Source of the DNA: Proteles cristata cristata
Taxonomy: Eukaryota > Chordata > Mammalia > Carnivora > Hyaenidae
Assembly: GCA_017311185.1 (NCBI GenBank)
Contig: JAESUZ010002871.1
Location: 558,001 to 622,000, forward strand
DNA length: 64,000 nt
Direction of reading: 5' to 3'
The position numbers and the translations under genes were made by a program. The notes below the pieces were generated by a model. That model saw only the letters and a program-made list of their open reading frames with translations. It was not told the origin of the DNA and searched no databases. Numbering within the stretch: position 1 is the first letter of the stretch; each line of letters starts with the position of its first letter. This document shows, one piece after another, positions 1 to 11,720 of the stretch.

Positions 1-504
1 AAATTCACCTTTTTTCTTACTATTACTAGCAGTGACTCTGCTCACATTGACCTTTTTATGTAGCTAAACCATAGGCATTTTGAATTGTAACCCTGATTAA
101 AAAAATGTTCTTAGGGAAATGGCCACATAATCACAGTTTAAAGCAAGGGAGAAAACAGGAGTCATGGTGATTGTTTCAGTCTCTGCACAGATGTGTGCAA
201 TATGTGTGTATAGTTGGGTGGACACAATCCTGATCATAAAACATGCATAATACAGAGAAATATAAATTATTGCTTCAGAGTGGACTCCCTAATTCATCTC
301 AGTTAACCCTTCTAGCATCTCTCTCTTTTCCTCTCATTTCTCTTTTTCATTTAGTTTTTAGAATAAAAATGAGTAAAGAAATATCGGTGCATATGAGGCT
401 CACAGATGGTGGTGAGCAGAATGGCAATTTAATTTTAAGTTCAAGAATATTGTACTAATAGAGTCTAATGTTTAGCCCACAATATAGAAGGCTGGCAGGC
501 TGAA

Positions 505-960
505 CAATGATATCTATGTCCTAATACATGGAACCTGTGAAAATGTGATCTTACATGGTAAAAGCAACTTTAAAGATGTCATTAAACATTTTGAGATGGG
601 GAGATTACCTCTATTATCTAGGTGGGGTCAGTGTCGTCACAATGGTCCTTTTAAGAGGGAAGGAGAGTCAGAGTCTGAGAGAAAGGACAGAATCAGAGGT
701 TGAAGTGAGGCACTTTGAAGATGGAAGAAGGGGCCATGGGCCAAGGAAGCACACAGCTTCTAGAAGCTGGAAGAGGCAAGGTAATAGATTCTCCCTGAGA
801 GCCTCCAGAAAGAACACAGGCCTGCCAACACCTTGATTTTAGCCAAGTAAAACTGATTTCAGACTTCTGACCTCCAGAGCTATAAGATAGTAAATTCACG
901 TTGTTTTAAGCTGCTAAATGTGCGGTAATTTGTTACAGCAGCAACAGGAAACATGCACAG
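505..960 (+). mobile_element. Old interspersed element (family A in this window)
   Basis: Matches the copies at 11275-11720 and 19020-20985: TGTGATCTTACATGG..., a TCCTTTTAAGAGGGAAGGAG block, AGAAGCTGGAAGAGGCAAGG, AACACCTTGATTTTAG, and an end CGGTAATTTGTTACAGCAGC. A widespread mammalian repeat of uncertain class. The 93-aa frame here is this repeat's chance translation. Confidence 0.7.
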
Positions 961-1084
961 ATTAACTGCCCTGGATAAGACAACAAATAGTGAGCTTTAT
1001 GTAAACTGCTGATTTTAGGGCTAGTGTCAGATTTCCTCACAATTTAATCCTTTGGAGGAAATGGTAAAGAGGTCTTGGGAAAGC

Positions 1085-1410
1085 TGAACTGCACAGTGGA
1101 AAAGAGAAAGGCTTTGAAGCATACAGGCCCCCTTTGCTATTTATTGGCTATGTTAACTGGGGCAAGGACACCCTCTCTGAGCCTTGTTCCCTTGCAGGAT
1201 TGCTGTGAGTGGATTAAAAGAGAAAATGTGAGAACAGAAGAAAGAGTTCTGCTACATGAAGTTTGAATTCGTGGTAACTTCATAGTGTTCTATGTCCCTC
1301 AACTGCAGAATGGGAGGACAGTGGTAACAATCACATAGGGTAGTGAGGATTAAATGAATCAAAGACATAAAGTGCCTAGAACTTTGCTCGAAACATAATA
1401 AGTGCTGCTC
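1085..1410 (+). repeat. MIR fragment
   Basis: Decayed mammalian-wide SINE with the order of the MIR consensus, ending GTGAGGATTAAATGAATCAA, AGTGCCTAGAACTTTG, AATAAGTGCTG. Confidence 0.6.
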
Positions 1411-1985
1411 TTATTAAAAAGAGAGGAAGGTCCTGAAATGGGGCAAGTGATTAATGAATGGACTGGGCAGACTTGCCATGGAGTCTTTCAGCACCATGCT
1501 CCATGCTTTACCTACCTGAGATGTAGTCTCTGTCTCATTGACCTTATGGTCTAACCCAGAAGTCACAGGAAAGTGCTCAGACAGTAAGGTGGACTGTGAC
1601 TGTACAATGAGCAGCACTGACCATAAACACCATATGTAGGAAGATAGCAGAGGGGTCCTGGTAGAAGAGGTGGGACTCCTGCCTAATTTGACAGAGGGGA
1701 GGGGAACTGCATGGGGGTGGGAAGAAGCATGGGCAATTAGGAATGTGCAAGCAGGGGTGGGAGAAGCACGGTGGGAGGTGGGCAGGGGATGAAGGCCTGA
1801 CCAAACCATTTGGCTTCTCTATATGGCAATGGAATGTCACTGAAGAAATTCCTAGCAGAAGACTTTCATGATCAAGGTGTCTCAGATTGATTGATGGCAT
1901 ATAGAGCAGTGATTCTCAATCATGGTACCATAGCCCACCAGTGTGATATAATTCCTTGTGAGGTGGGTACAAAGTAACATAGCCA

Positions 1986-2207
1986 GGGGCACCTGGGTGG
2001 CTCAGTCAGTTGAGCATCTGACTTCGGCTCAGGTCATGATCTCATGGATTGTGGGTTCAAGCCCCGCATTGGGCTCTGTGCTAACAGCTAGCTCAGAACC
2101 TGGAGCCTGCTTCAGATTCTGTATCTCCCTCTCTCTCTGACCCTTCCCTGCTCATGCTGTATCTCTCTCAGAAATAAATAAAACATTTTAAAAAATTGAA
2201 AAAAAAA
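1986..2207 (+). mobile_element. Feline-type tRNA-Lys SINE (SINEC)
   Basis: Full-length copy: head GGGGCACCTGGGTGGCTCAG, Pol III B-box-like GGTTCAAGCCC, CT-rich body, AATAAATAAAAC tail. Near-perfect target duplication AAAGTAACATAGC (1971-1983) and AAAGTAACACAGC (2205-2217). Confidence 0.92.
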
Positions 2208-3984
2208 GTAACACAGCTAACACCAGAGATGATGATGATGATGAACGTGTTTAAAAAATAGAGATTTAGGAAGGGTATGCACTAAGTATGTGTTTCCAAA
2301 GTCAACTAAACACAAGCCAACAAACTGATAAAGAGAAATGAATCGTTCACAAAAGACCAGAGGTAAAAACCAAAGGGTTAAGTATGAAGTGGGAGAACTA
2401 AAATAAGGAAGACCCCCTAAGCCAAATCTAGAGTTAGAGTTTTGTTTCATTTGTAATTGTTTAGAAAATGAAAAATTTAACATATATAACCCAGACTGCA
2501 TACTAGCCCTCTCCAGACCTGCAGAATGTGTCAATATTGGCTACGTGCCATTTGTCAGGCAAATGCCCTACAGAAGACAAAGGAGGTTGCATTTTTATCT
2601 GGAAAATTACTATTCATGTCATTTTTTTTTTCCAGGAAGAAAAGCATACGCATGAAGTCAGTGTAGCCCAGTGCAAAGAGAAGGAGTTTCTTTCTTCAAA
2701 GGACAGTGTTTCTCCCCAGAAAGGCCAACGTTCATCAAGTCATTATGTCTTCCTTTGAATGAAGCGCGGGATACTCCATCTGTTTTTCTTTCATATGGAG
2801 AAAGACTATAAGCTGGGTGTTGAAGGATTAGAGACTTCAGCACTGTCCTCTAGTAGATCCAAATAGAAAAGACCATATGAGTACATGGCAGGTCCCCTTG
2901 TCTAAAAAAGAACTACCAAGGAACCAGAGGTCTAACCAGGCAAATGGGTGGTCAACAGCTAGTGTCTTAACTAATTGGTGTCCTATGCCAACAGCCAATT
3001 GGCTTGGAGACCCCCAAGTTACTTTTGCCTTATTCTACCATATGGCATAAACAATGACTTCCTTTCCTTTAACAAGTGGTCAATATTAGCTGATTTTATC
3101 TAACAAAGCTTACCTAAAGACGGAGTATTCTAGGAAATCCTATACAAAGAATAGTCTATTGTTTCCTCTTGGTTTAGAAAGATTCCTAAAACTGATCAAG
3201 GATTTTTAAAACAGACCCTATGCACCACATAACTATCAGGGGTTTTCTCTAGAGGAAAGAATCCCTGGTGGGTGTCACTTTCTATGTTCTTTATTTCTTA
3301 TGTTTGAAGAGATTTCACAATTACTATGTATTAGGTATAAAGAAGAAATGTTTTAAAGGCCTTAATGAAGTGTAGTCAGTAGCTCATTGAATGAACTTCA
3401 AAGAGCTGTGTACTATTAGTTTCCTGAAGAAAGGACTTAAACCTGACTCAAGCCCAAAAGCTCCTCTCTAATGGAAGGAAGTAGAAAAAGTAGAAAAATA
3501 AATTTGTGTGTTAACAGGCCTAGGAGATGGAAATGGAAGAATAATATAATTTTTTGGAAATCCACTGTATTAAATGGGGACACTGGGCATGGGGGTAGTG
3601 GCAGTGGCAATAAATAAAAAAAATTATGTATATGGAAGAGCTCTGAAAACTGAAGAAAAAAAAATCATAGGCCACTGCCATTATTTTGCAGCATGTGTGG
3701 CTATTAAAAAGAGGTTGGTGTTTCATTATTAGCACCTATAACCATAAAAAAATATCAATAAGATATAAGGTCAGCATTATTAGGTATGTGGGGCAGTATT
3801 CTTGATCCAGTCATTCATGTTTGCATTTGATAAATATTTTTTCCAGAACTATGTACCTAACAGAGACGTAAGTTAATAATATGGGGACTTAATAGAGTAG
3901 TGGAGGTTGACTTGGGTTGATTCCTCATCTTGTCTTAGGGTTGGCATTAGTTTGTGTTGCAGTTTGAGGTCATGGATTCATTCT

Positions 3985-4335
3985 AGTTAAAGCTAACCAG
4001 TATAAAAATACTGGAATCAGGAGATGTGGGGTCTGCACCAGGCTTTATGCTCTCGGGCAAGACCATATTTAGGCCACAGTTACCTAACGTGTAAAACAAG
4101 GAGACTCCTCGATAATCCCTGATTGCTATTTCAGCCATAGTAGTCTCCAACAATGGGGTGTAGTGGAAAGGATCACGGAGAACTGGGTTGATGGCCAACC
4201 CTAAATTCCTACCACTATGAGCCCAGTTTTCTCTAACCTAAAACGAAGATAATAAAACCTACTTTTCACTGATTGTTGTGAAGATTAACTTCAGTTAGGT
4301 GTGTAATAATACTTCTTAACAGAACACTGGTACAT
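3985..4335 (+). repeat. MIR-like fragments
   Basis: Two partial MIR-like pieces: TCGGGCAAGACCATATTTAG with TACCTAACGTGTAAAACAAG, then GTTGTGAAGATTAACTTCAG. Confidence 0.45.
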
Positions 4336-4879
4336 AGGCATTCAAAAAAAATATATGTATCACCCTCTTGACTTCCACAAGCCATCACATAGAAGCATGG
4401 TATTTATGAGCTAAGGTCTAAAAGGAAGTAGTCAGTCAATATCTTTTCCCAGATGCTTTATATTTTAGAGTTTTTCTGCTAAATGGTAGTGAAAAAGCAT
4501 GGGAATGCATGGCAGTCTAGAGATGGTATCTCTCTCAGCACTGAGGCAAGGGTACATAAGCTACTATATTCTCTCCTTAGTTGGATAACTATATAATTTA
4601 TCATTTTAATTGTGACACTTTAGAGAGGGAAAACTATTTTAGCAAAACTGGGATGCCTGTCCCCCTCACCATTCAGGCTTACTTTTCGTGACCATTGTTG
4701 TCACTTGAAAGATACACCTGATATCCCCATGAAGAAGAAATGCAAAATAAGATTCTGTCCAAATAACCTAATTTCTCTCTGTTTTAAAGGCATGCAATAA
4801 ATTATTCAACAAAAACTTGATAAGTATATATTTGTTTTCAATAGAATATTATGGTATTTGTATTATTATAATGTATGCT

Positions 4880-5110
4880 TTAGAGTGGGGTTAGCCAAGT
4901 TTTTCTGTAAAGGACAGTGAATACTTTAGGTGTTGTGGGCTAAATGGTCTCTGTCACAACCATGTAGTTCTGCCCTTCAAGTGCAGTCATTGACAATACA
5001 TAAAAAAAATGGGCATGGCTGTGTTCCAATACAACTTTATTTATAATAACTGGCTATGAGATAGCCTTGGCTTTGGACTGTAGTTTGCTAACTGCTGCTT
5101 TAAAACAATA
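4880..5110 (+). mobile_element. Old DNA-transposon-like repeat (family B)
   Basis: Shares order and wording with 49920-50170: TTTTTCTGTAAAGGACAGTG, GGGCTAAATGGTCTCTGTCA, GCTGTGTTCCAATACAACTT, TAGTTTGCTAACTGCTG. A common non-autonomous mammalian repeat, probably hAT-like; exact family not certain. Confidence 0.65.
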
Positions 5111-5187
5111 GTTCTTAGAGCTTTGGGAAATTTTTAAAAGTCTGGAATTGACTTGATTTCTAATCTTTTATTTTGGAACGTAATTAC

Positions 5188-5386
5188 TTTTTTTCAAAGT
5201 TTATATATTTTGAGAGACAGAAAGCATGAGTGGGGGAGGGGCAGAGAGAGAGGGAGACAGAATTCCAAGCAGGCTCCGCACTCTCAGTGCAGAGCCCATT
5301 CCAAGGCTGAAATTCACAAAGCATGAGATCATGACCTGAACCGAAATCAAGAGCGAAACACTTAACCAACTGAGCCACCAGGTGCC
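5188..5386 (-). mobile_element. Feline-type tRNA-Lys SINE
   Basis: Reverse copy, ending on the plus strand in AACTGAGCCACCAGGTGCC; GA-rich middle GGGAGGGGCAGAGAGAGAGG. Diverged, with no clear target duplication. Confidence 0.88.
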
Positions 5387-5553
5387 TTGGTAAGTAATAA
5401 TATTTAAAAGAAATAAACTCATGAAAATTCATTGCCTAGGACACTTACCTCCTAGAATTTCAAACAGTAAAAAACTAGAAAGGGTACAAAGTCAGAACAA
5501 ATTTAGCTTTATGGAAAACCTACCACATTGTCCTTGTTTAAAAATTCTTTCAT

Positions 5554-5787
5554 GGGGTGCCTGGGTGGCTCAGTCAGTTAAGTGTCTGACTTCGGCTCAC
5601 GTCATGATCTCATGGTTCATGGGTTCGAGCCCTGCGTTGGGCTCTGTGCTGATGGCTAGCTCAGAGCCTGTAGCCTGTTTCAGATTCTGTATCTCCCTCT
5701 CTGTCTGACCCTTCCCTGTTTATTCTCTCTCTCTCTCTCTCTCTCTCTCAGAAATAAATAAAACATAAAAAAATAAATAAATAAATA
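5554..5787 (+). mobile_element. Feline-type tRNA-Lys SINE with expanded (CT)n
   Basis: Head GGGGTGCCTGGGTGGCTCAG, B box GGTTCGAGCCC, (CT) run at about 5724-5749, then AATAAATAAAACAT and an (AAAT)n tail. The target duplication is poor. Confidence 0.92.
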
Positions 5788-6068
5788 TTTTTCTTCTTAG
5801 CGTGGTGAAAACTTTGTTGTGAAAATACTCAGTTTAACAGATGGGTCTTGAAATGCTGTTGGATGTCACTGGTGTGAAACCATAGAAAGAGCACAGTACT
5901 ATGATGAAAATATCTTGATCTGAATAAAGTTGACAGAGTACTAAGAAGGGAAGGAGGAACAGACCTTGAACATTCCCTTAATGGGACAAAGCTCCTTGAA
6001 GAGAGTGTTCCCTGTCCTGAATCAGAGCTGTACACACCAACTACAAATTGAGTAACCCCAGAACTCAC

Positions 6069-6279
6069 TGGCTGCCATTGTGCAGGGTACCAGGCTGGGG
6101 GGCAGTTGAAGCGGTTACAAGCTTGCACCGTGCTGGGCTTGGGCTGACGACACAGCTCATCGGCCAGGATTACAGTCTCATTCATCTCTCTGGAAAGTAG
6201 GTGGGAGCAGAAGACATCTCTGGTCTGCAGGCCAACCCCACAGGTGAGACTGCATGGACTCCACTTGCCAATTTCCCAC
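6069..6279 (-). CDS. ADAMTSL1: ADAMTSL1 internal exon: complete TSR and start of the following TSR
   Basis: Internal exon of 211 bp: 1 base completing the Arg codon left by the 40 kb exon, then exactly 70 codons, ending in phase 0. It starts WEIGKWSPCSLTCGVG and ends PPAWYPAQWQP. It carries a whole TSR with six cysteines (SPC, LTC, VFC, ELC, QAC, FNC). CSLTCGVG fits the POFUT2 O-fucose consensus, and NET in EMNETVIL is an N-glycosylation sequon. The last residues (AWYPAQWQP) are the N-terminal strand of the next TSR, whose first cysteine must come from the next exon, not present downstream to position 1. The acceptor is TTTCTTCCCAG|G and the donor CCA|GTGAGT. The sequence is essentially that of human ADAMTSL1 as I remember it. 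An in-frame ATG inside the exon is not a start. Confidence 0.96.
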
Positions 6280-7394
6280 CTGGGAAGAAACCAGAGGGGA
6301 CCAGGACACCCTTAGTACCTGTGTAGAGAATATCATGATGTCAAGTGTTGCTAACGGAGTAAAAATACATACCTGAGAATGTGAGAAGTTCCAGCACAAG
6401 ATTGGCTAAGAACTGTATCCCAAGCCTAGAACCCATCCTCTCCTACATACTCTAGGATGCTTTTAAAATAAACAAAGTGGGTGATAAAATGGAACATCCC
6501 TTTTTGCCCATAAAATCACCAAGAATGGTTATAACTATGTCTATTTTGATAAAATACACAAACTTCATCAAAATAAGGGGGAGTATGATAGATATGACAT
6601 AGGTCTGAATAGAGAAAGGCTTTGGGCACTACATCTTGAATAGTAGGGCTAGAAGAAGGCTTTCTGCTAATCTGTCTAGTTCCCATTCTTAGCAAGACTG
6701 AAAAATTTGTGCTTGTTTTTCTTTGGCTTCAAAGTAAAAGGTCGTTGGCTCCAGTTTCCTTCAACCTTCCATCACAGCATAGAAATGTCTCTGTCTTATG
6801 TATACATATCATCACTACTTAGGACTGGAGAATGTAACAAAAATGAAGCTTGCTAAATAAATCAGTCTTCTTGAGGGGAAATAAGTGGAGAGAATGGCTC
6901 ATTATCTGGAAGTAGAAGTCAAATACACATAGAGGAGTTGAGTGCATAATTGGCCATTCCAAATGGCGAAGTCTTGAGAAGTACATTTACAGTGAGCTGA
7001 GGGCCTATAAAAACAATCCCATTCCATTTCCCTATTGATCCAGCCTCCAAAATGGGAATGATAAGGAAAACGCTAAGTTGCCTGGGCTTGGAGTAGGAAG
7101 TGTTCTTTCATGATCAGTTTTGGAAAGTTCTATTTACAATGTGAGGCATGAAAATTCTACAAACAGGAGTTAGCCAAGAAAAGCATGGCACATAGATCCT
7201 TCAGTAGCTAGCCCCCCCCCAGCTTTTGTAGCTAGCCTTGAAAATCAGCTTAAAAATCTTTAGCCTTAATGTTTTTCATCAGACTGCAAAACTGAGTGCA
7301 CACTCTCCTAATCTCTTTCTGCTACTCTAATATATAACTACGTCACCAGCTCCTACTTCCACTACCTTCTTTTATCTATCCTGTTTTTATGTCA

Positions 7395-8030
7395 TGCATG
7401 TAGCAAACAACTTCATTATTTTTAGCTCATGCCCCTGGTTCTATAATTCTGTCTTTATGCAAGCTGTTACTCTGAATTTGAAATACTTTTTGTCCTTTCA
7501 TAGTCCATCCTTTAAGATGTCTTCCATTTATTTCTATGTATCCAAATTTGATCCTTATTTAAAGGATTGTGTCCATAACCACACCAGACACTGGTCATTT
7601 TCCTAACTATATTACAGTTATTCTGCCTTAATGTTAAGGGCCCTGTTGGAGTATACACCTCTTCTTAAAATTTTTTTTTAATGTTTATTTACTTTTGAGA
7701 CAGAGAGAGACAGAGCATGAGCAGGGGGTGGGCAGAGAGAGAGAGAGAGAGAGAGAGAGTGAGAGACAGAATCCGAAGAAGGCTCCAGGCTCTACGCTGT
7801 CAGCACAGAGCCTGATGTGGGGCTTGAACTCATCAACTGCAAGATCATGACCTTAGCCAAAGTCAGACACTCAACTGACCGAGCCACCCAGGCGCCCCTG
7901 GAGTATATACCTCTTGAAGGCAAGCACTGTGTGTCAGTTTTGTATCACTCACAGTGTTCATTTTAGCCCCTTCTAGATAGTTAATGTACATGGTTAGTAC
8001 TTTCCTGATAAATGAACAAATGGAAGGGAC
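7395..8030 (+). repeat. L2 3' region split by a SINE
   Basis: L2-like text on both sides of the SINE: TGTCCTTTCATAGTCCATCC on the left, and TATACCTCTTGAAGGCAAGC, ACTGTGTGTCAGTTTTGTAT on the right. Confidence 0.6.
7664..7898 (-). mobile_element. Feline-type tRNA-Lys SINE inserted in an L2 fragment
   Basis: Reverse copy ending GAGCCACCCAGGCGCCCC, with a (GA)n run at about 7737-7759. Target duplication TGGAGTATACACCTCTT (7647-7663) against 7899-7915 with one mismatch. L2-like sequence continues on both sides. Confidence 0.93.
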
Positions 8031-8034
8031 CTAC

Positions 8035-8255
8035 CAGCATAGTGGGCACTTTACACCCATTATCTCATTTAATTACCTCCAGAACAACATGAAACGGGCT
8101 CTACTGATTTATTCCATTTTATAATTGAGGAATTCTGAAAATCTAAGAGGTTGACTTGCCCCAAACCCACAATTAGTAAGTAGTGAATCTAGGATTCAAA
8201 CTCGGGTGTGTCTGGCTCCAAAGTCTTTGTCCATTCTATTGTACCATGCTGTTTC
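8035..8255 (-). repeat. MIR fragment
   Basis: Reverse MIR: ACACCCATTATCTCATTTAA, TTATAATTGAGGAATTCTGA, GTAAGTAGTGAATCTAGGAT, TCAAACTCGGGTGTGTCTGG. Confidence 0.8.
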
Positions 8256-8419
8256 CAGGGAATACTTTGAAAACTCTCCTATAAACATCTGCAAGATTTT
8301 AAATGAATGGAAGAGAAGCTGGGTTGAATATGTATTTCTTTTAGGTCCTCGTGTGAATTTCTATAAACTTATTTTTAGATTTCTAGTTTGGCTTAATTCC
8401 TAGCTTTAAAATGTTGTGT

Positions 8420-8890
8420 TTTAAAATATATCCACACATTCTTTGCTGCCTCTTCCTTCTAAAGATGAAGCCTTGAGTCTGGGCTGAACTTACTGGCTCA
8501 CTTGTAATGAATAAGATTAAGCAGAAGTGATGCTATATGACCTTCAAGGCTAAATCATAAAAAGAATAGAGTTTACATTTGGCTCTCTCTCTCTTTGCTC
8601 ACTTTGGGGGAAGTCAGTTGTCATGTCATGAGGACAGTCAGACAGTCTTCAGGAAAGTTCACATACAAAGGAACTTCCAGGCACATGAGTGAGCTACCTT
8701 GTCTGCAGACCTGTTGGACTGAATCTAGCCTCCAGATGATTGCAACCTCATGAGAGACCTTGAACTGCCTTTCCAAGCTGCTCCCAAATTCCTCACTCAT
8801 TAAATGGTGAGAGGTTATAAACATTTATTTTTGTTGTGAGCCACTAGGATTTAGAGAAATTTGTTATGCAACAATAGACAACTAATACAA
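8420..8890 (+). mobile_element. Old interspersed element, class not determined
   Basis: Shows the general form of old mammalian repeats: CCTTGAGTCTGGGCTGAACT, AGATGATTGCAACCTCATGA, and end GTGAGCCACTAGGATTTAGA then GCAACAATAGACAACTAATA. Resembles other genomic copies from memory, but I cannot name the family. Confidence 0.5.
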
Positions 8891-9405
8891 GCATAGCTCT
8901 CCCCTCCAAACATGCATATGTTCATCAAAAGACATATATGAGAACATGCACAGTGGCATTAGGTCTAATGGGAAACAATTCAAATGTCTATCAATAGCTG
9001 AGTGGATAAAAATGATGATATATTTATACAAAAACACAGAACAGTGAGAATAAACTTTAACAACAAGCAACATGGATGAATCTCACAGACATAAAATTGA
9101 GTAAAGAAAGGTACAAAAGCAAAAGCTCATATTGGGCTCTCATTTATATAAAGTCCAAAACACAAAATGAATCTATGATGTTAAAGTCAGGATGGTGGTT
9201 ACCATTGGTGGGCGATAACCAAAAGAGGGGACCTGTGGGGAGGGATTCTAGGATATTACCCTTGGTGGGGAATAACTAGAAAAGGGGATTTCAGGGAAGG
9301 GATTCTGGGATGTTACCTTGATCTGGGTGCTATATCTGGATCCACTTTGTGAAAAATCACAGACACACATGTAGGATTAGTACACTTTTCTCTGCTTGTT
9401 ATGCT
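8891..9405 (+). mobile_element. Old LINE-1 3' end with internal tandem duplication
   Basis: L1M-type sequence: AATTCAAATGTCTATCAATA, AGTGGATAAAAATGATGATA, ACATGGATGAATCTCACAGA. It contains a 57-bp tandem repeat at 9199-9255 and 9256-9312. A small SINE follows. Confidence 0.8.
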
Positions 9406-9425
9406 TCAAAAAAGGATATTTTCCA

Positions 9426-9567
9426 GGGCATCTGGGTGGCTCCTTTGGTGAAGCATCTGACTTCAGCTAAGGTCATAATCTCACAGTTTGTGGGTTCAAG
9501 TCCTGCATCGAGTTCTCTGCTGTCAGAGCAGAGCATGCTTTGGATTCCCCCCTCAAAAATAAACATC
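9426..9567 (+). mobile_element. Short, internally deleted tRNA-Lys SINE
   Basis: tRNA-related head (GGGCATCTGGGTGGCTC) with about 100 bp of body missing before AAAAATAAACATC. Flanks share AAAAAAGG(A/G)T(A/G)TT (left at 9408, right at 9568). Confidence 0.88.
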
Positions 9568-10149
9568 AAAAAAGGGTGTTCCCCCCCACTTTTCAGTAAA
9601 ATGATAAATGTTGTGACTATAAAACAAAATCCAACAACCATGTTCAATGCTGATGACCACAATGTGTGTGTTTCACAAAGGAGCTGCCTACACTGTGAAT
9701 GCTGTCCAAGGCTAAGACCTGTCATAGAATGGGCTCTGCACTTCTAGTGCCCCCACTCCTGCCTCCACCTCTGGCAGAAATTCCGTCACTGGGGCCTTGA
9801 AGCAGAGGCATTTTGGCAGCCATGAGGCCACTTCAACACTGTTCATCAAATTCACAAAACAGACTTATCTGCTTGCCCATATATTATGTTCAAGGGAGGA
9901 GGTCAGCAGAAGCTATCTGTGTATTAAGTACTTTGCTGATTCTGGGTTGAAAGTGTTTGAATCAACTTACACCAAAAGTGGGGGAGGGAGGGAAGGGAAA
10001 ACAGAGATACTCCTCCTACACAGAGGGTGAGGGCATTAGTGCTTTCTCCCTCACTTTGCCTGGTTGACTTTTACTCATCTCTACGCCTTCATTGGTAATG
10101 TTACTTCCTCAGCGATGGAGCCTTCACGTAGGTAAAATTCGCCTACTAT

Positions 10150-11180
10150 ATAGTCTCACTGCTACCTCCCCCTTTGGAAATTATCAACACTTAACAAGGA
10201 TTTATTGTGGTAAGAACACAATACCCTCTCAACAAAATTTTAAGTGTACAATATGTATTGTTGACTATAGATACAATGTTATACAGTAGATCTCTAGAAC
10301 TTACTCATCTTGCTTAACTGAAACTTTATGCCTATTGATGAATAATTCCTCCTTTCTTCTCTCATCCAGCCTCTGGGAACCACCATCCATTCTTTGATTC
10401 TATGAATGCGACTGTTTTAGCTATCACATGCAAGTGGAATCATGCAGTGTTGTTCTTGTGTAACTGGCTTATTTCACTTAGCATTATGTTCTTGAGGTTC
10501 ATCCATATTGTCACATATTGAAAACTTTCCTTCTTTTTAAAGGCTGAATAGTATTTTGTTGTATGTATAAACCACATGTTCTTTATTCATTCATCTGCTG
10601 AAGGACATTGAGATTGTTTCCACATGTTGGCTATTGTAAATAGTGCTACAGAAAACATGGGGGTGCTAATATCTTGTTGAAATCTTGACTTCAGTTCTTT
10701 TAGATAAATACCCAGAAATGGGATTGCTGGATTATGTGGTAATTCTATTTTTAATTTTTTTCAGGAACCACTATACTGTTATCCATAGTGGCTATCCAAT
10801 TTTGCACTCCCACTCAACAGCACACAAGGGTTCCAATTTTCCCCCATCCCTGTCAACACTGTGGTCCTTTGTTTTATCAATGATAGCCATCCAGACAGGT
10901 ATGAGGTGATATCTCATTGTGGTTTTGATTTGCATTTTCTGGTGATTAGGGATGTTGAGCATTTTTCATACACTGTTGACCATTGATATGTCTTTTTTTG
11001 GAGAAATGACTTTCAAGTCTTTAGCCTATTTTAAATTGGGTTATTAGCTTGTTTTGTTCTGTTTTGTTTTTTGCTATTGAGTTGTAGGAGTTCCTCCTAT
11101 ATTATGGAGATTAGTTCTTTATCAGATATATGGTTTGCAATTTTTTCTTTTCCCTGTTAATCTGTTGAATGTTTTCTTTG
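10150..11180 (-). mobile_element. Old mammalian LINE-1 (L1M type), reverse orientation
   Basis: Classic reversed L1 3' sequence: GGTTCATCCATATTGTCACA, GGCTGAATAGTATTTTGTTG, AAATACCCAGAAATGGGATT, GTTCTTTATCAGATATATGG. Heavily decayed, no coding capacity. Confidence 0.85.
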
Positions 11181-11274
11181 CTGTGCTCACTGCACCTATA
11201 ACCTGACTACCCTGCTCCACTGTTATCTTGATGGAAGCATGGGACAACACCAATTTTGGTTTAGCATTTATTTT

Positions 11275-11720
11275 AGGTTCAATTGTATTTTGGAGTCCTA
11301 ACCTCCAGTATGTGACCAGTCCTAACTCAGAATGTGACCTTATTTGGAAGTAGGGGGATTACAGATATAATCACTTAAGATAAAATCATACTAGAGTAGG
11401 GTGGGCTCTTACTCCAGTATGAATGATGGTATTCTCATCAGAAAGGAGAGAGACACTTAGGGGAATGTCATGTAATGACAGAGACAGAAGATGCAGTGAT
11501 GCTTCTGTAAGCCAGGGGTTGTCAAAGATTGCCAGCAGACACCAGAAGCTAGAAGAGGCAGGGAAGGATTCACCTCGCAGTTTTCAGAAGGAGCATGGCT
11601 GAGTCAACACCTTCATTTTCTGCCTCAAGAACTGTGAGAGAATACATTTCTATTGTTTTATGTCACCCTATCTGTGGCACCATGTTATGGTGGTCCTGGG
11701 ACACCAATATGTCACTGTAA
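11275..11720 (+). mobile_element. Old interspersed element (family A)
   Basis: Contains GTGACCTTATTTGGAAGTAG, AGATTGCCAGCAGACACCAG, AAGCTAGAAGAGGCAGGGAA, AACTGTGAGAGAATACATTT and CACCATGTTATGGTGGTCCT, all shared with the other family A copies. Confidence 0.75.

Larger units (their letters stand above)
1..6068 (-). other. ADAMTSL1: ADAMTSL1 intron downstream of the 211-bp exon (partial)
   Basis: Begins with donor GTGAGT on the minus strand and runs off the window at position 1. The next exon should start with the first Cys of a TSR in phase 0; none was found. It holds an old element at 0.5-0.96 kb, MIR pieces at 1.1-1.4 and 4.0-4.3 kb, SINEs at 2.0, 5.2 and 5.55 kb and a DNA-transposon-like fragment at 4.9 kb. 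From 2.22 to 3.98 kb nothing recognisable is present. Confidence 0.85.

Noticed and set aside
1986..2110. tRNA-like A and B boxes in SINE heads as tRNA genes
   Set aside because: These are SINE promoters derived from tRNA-Lys. No cloverleaf with an intact acceptor stem and 3' end is present; the same holds for all other copies.
5829..6185. 118-codon minus-strand frame starting MNETVIL
   Set aside because: Its first part is the exon, but it then reads through the GTGAGT donor into intron. The ATG is internal.
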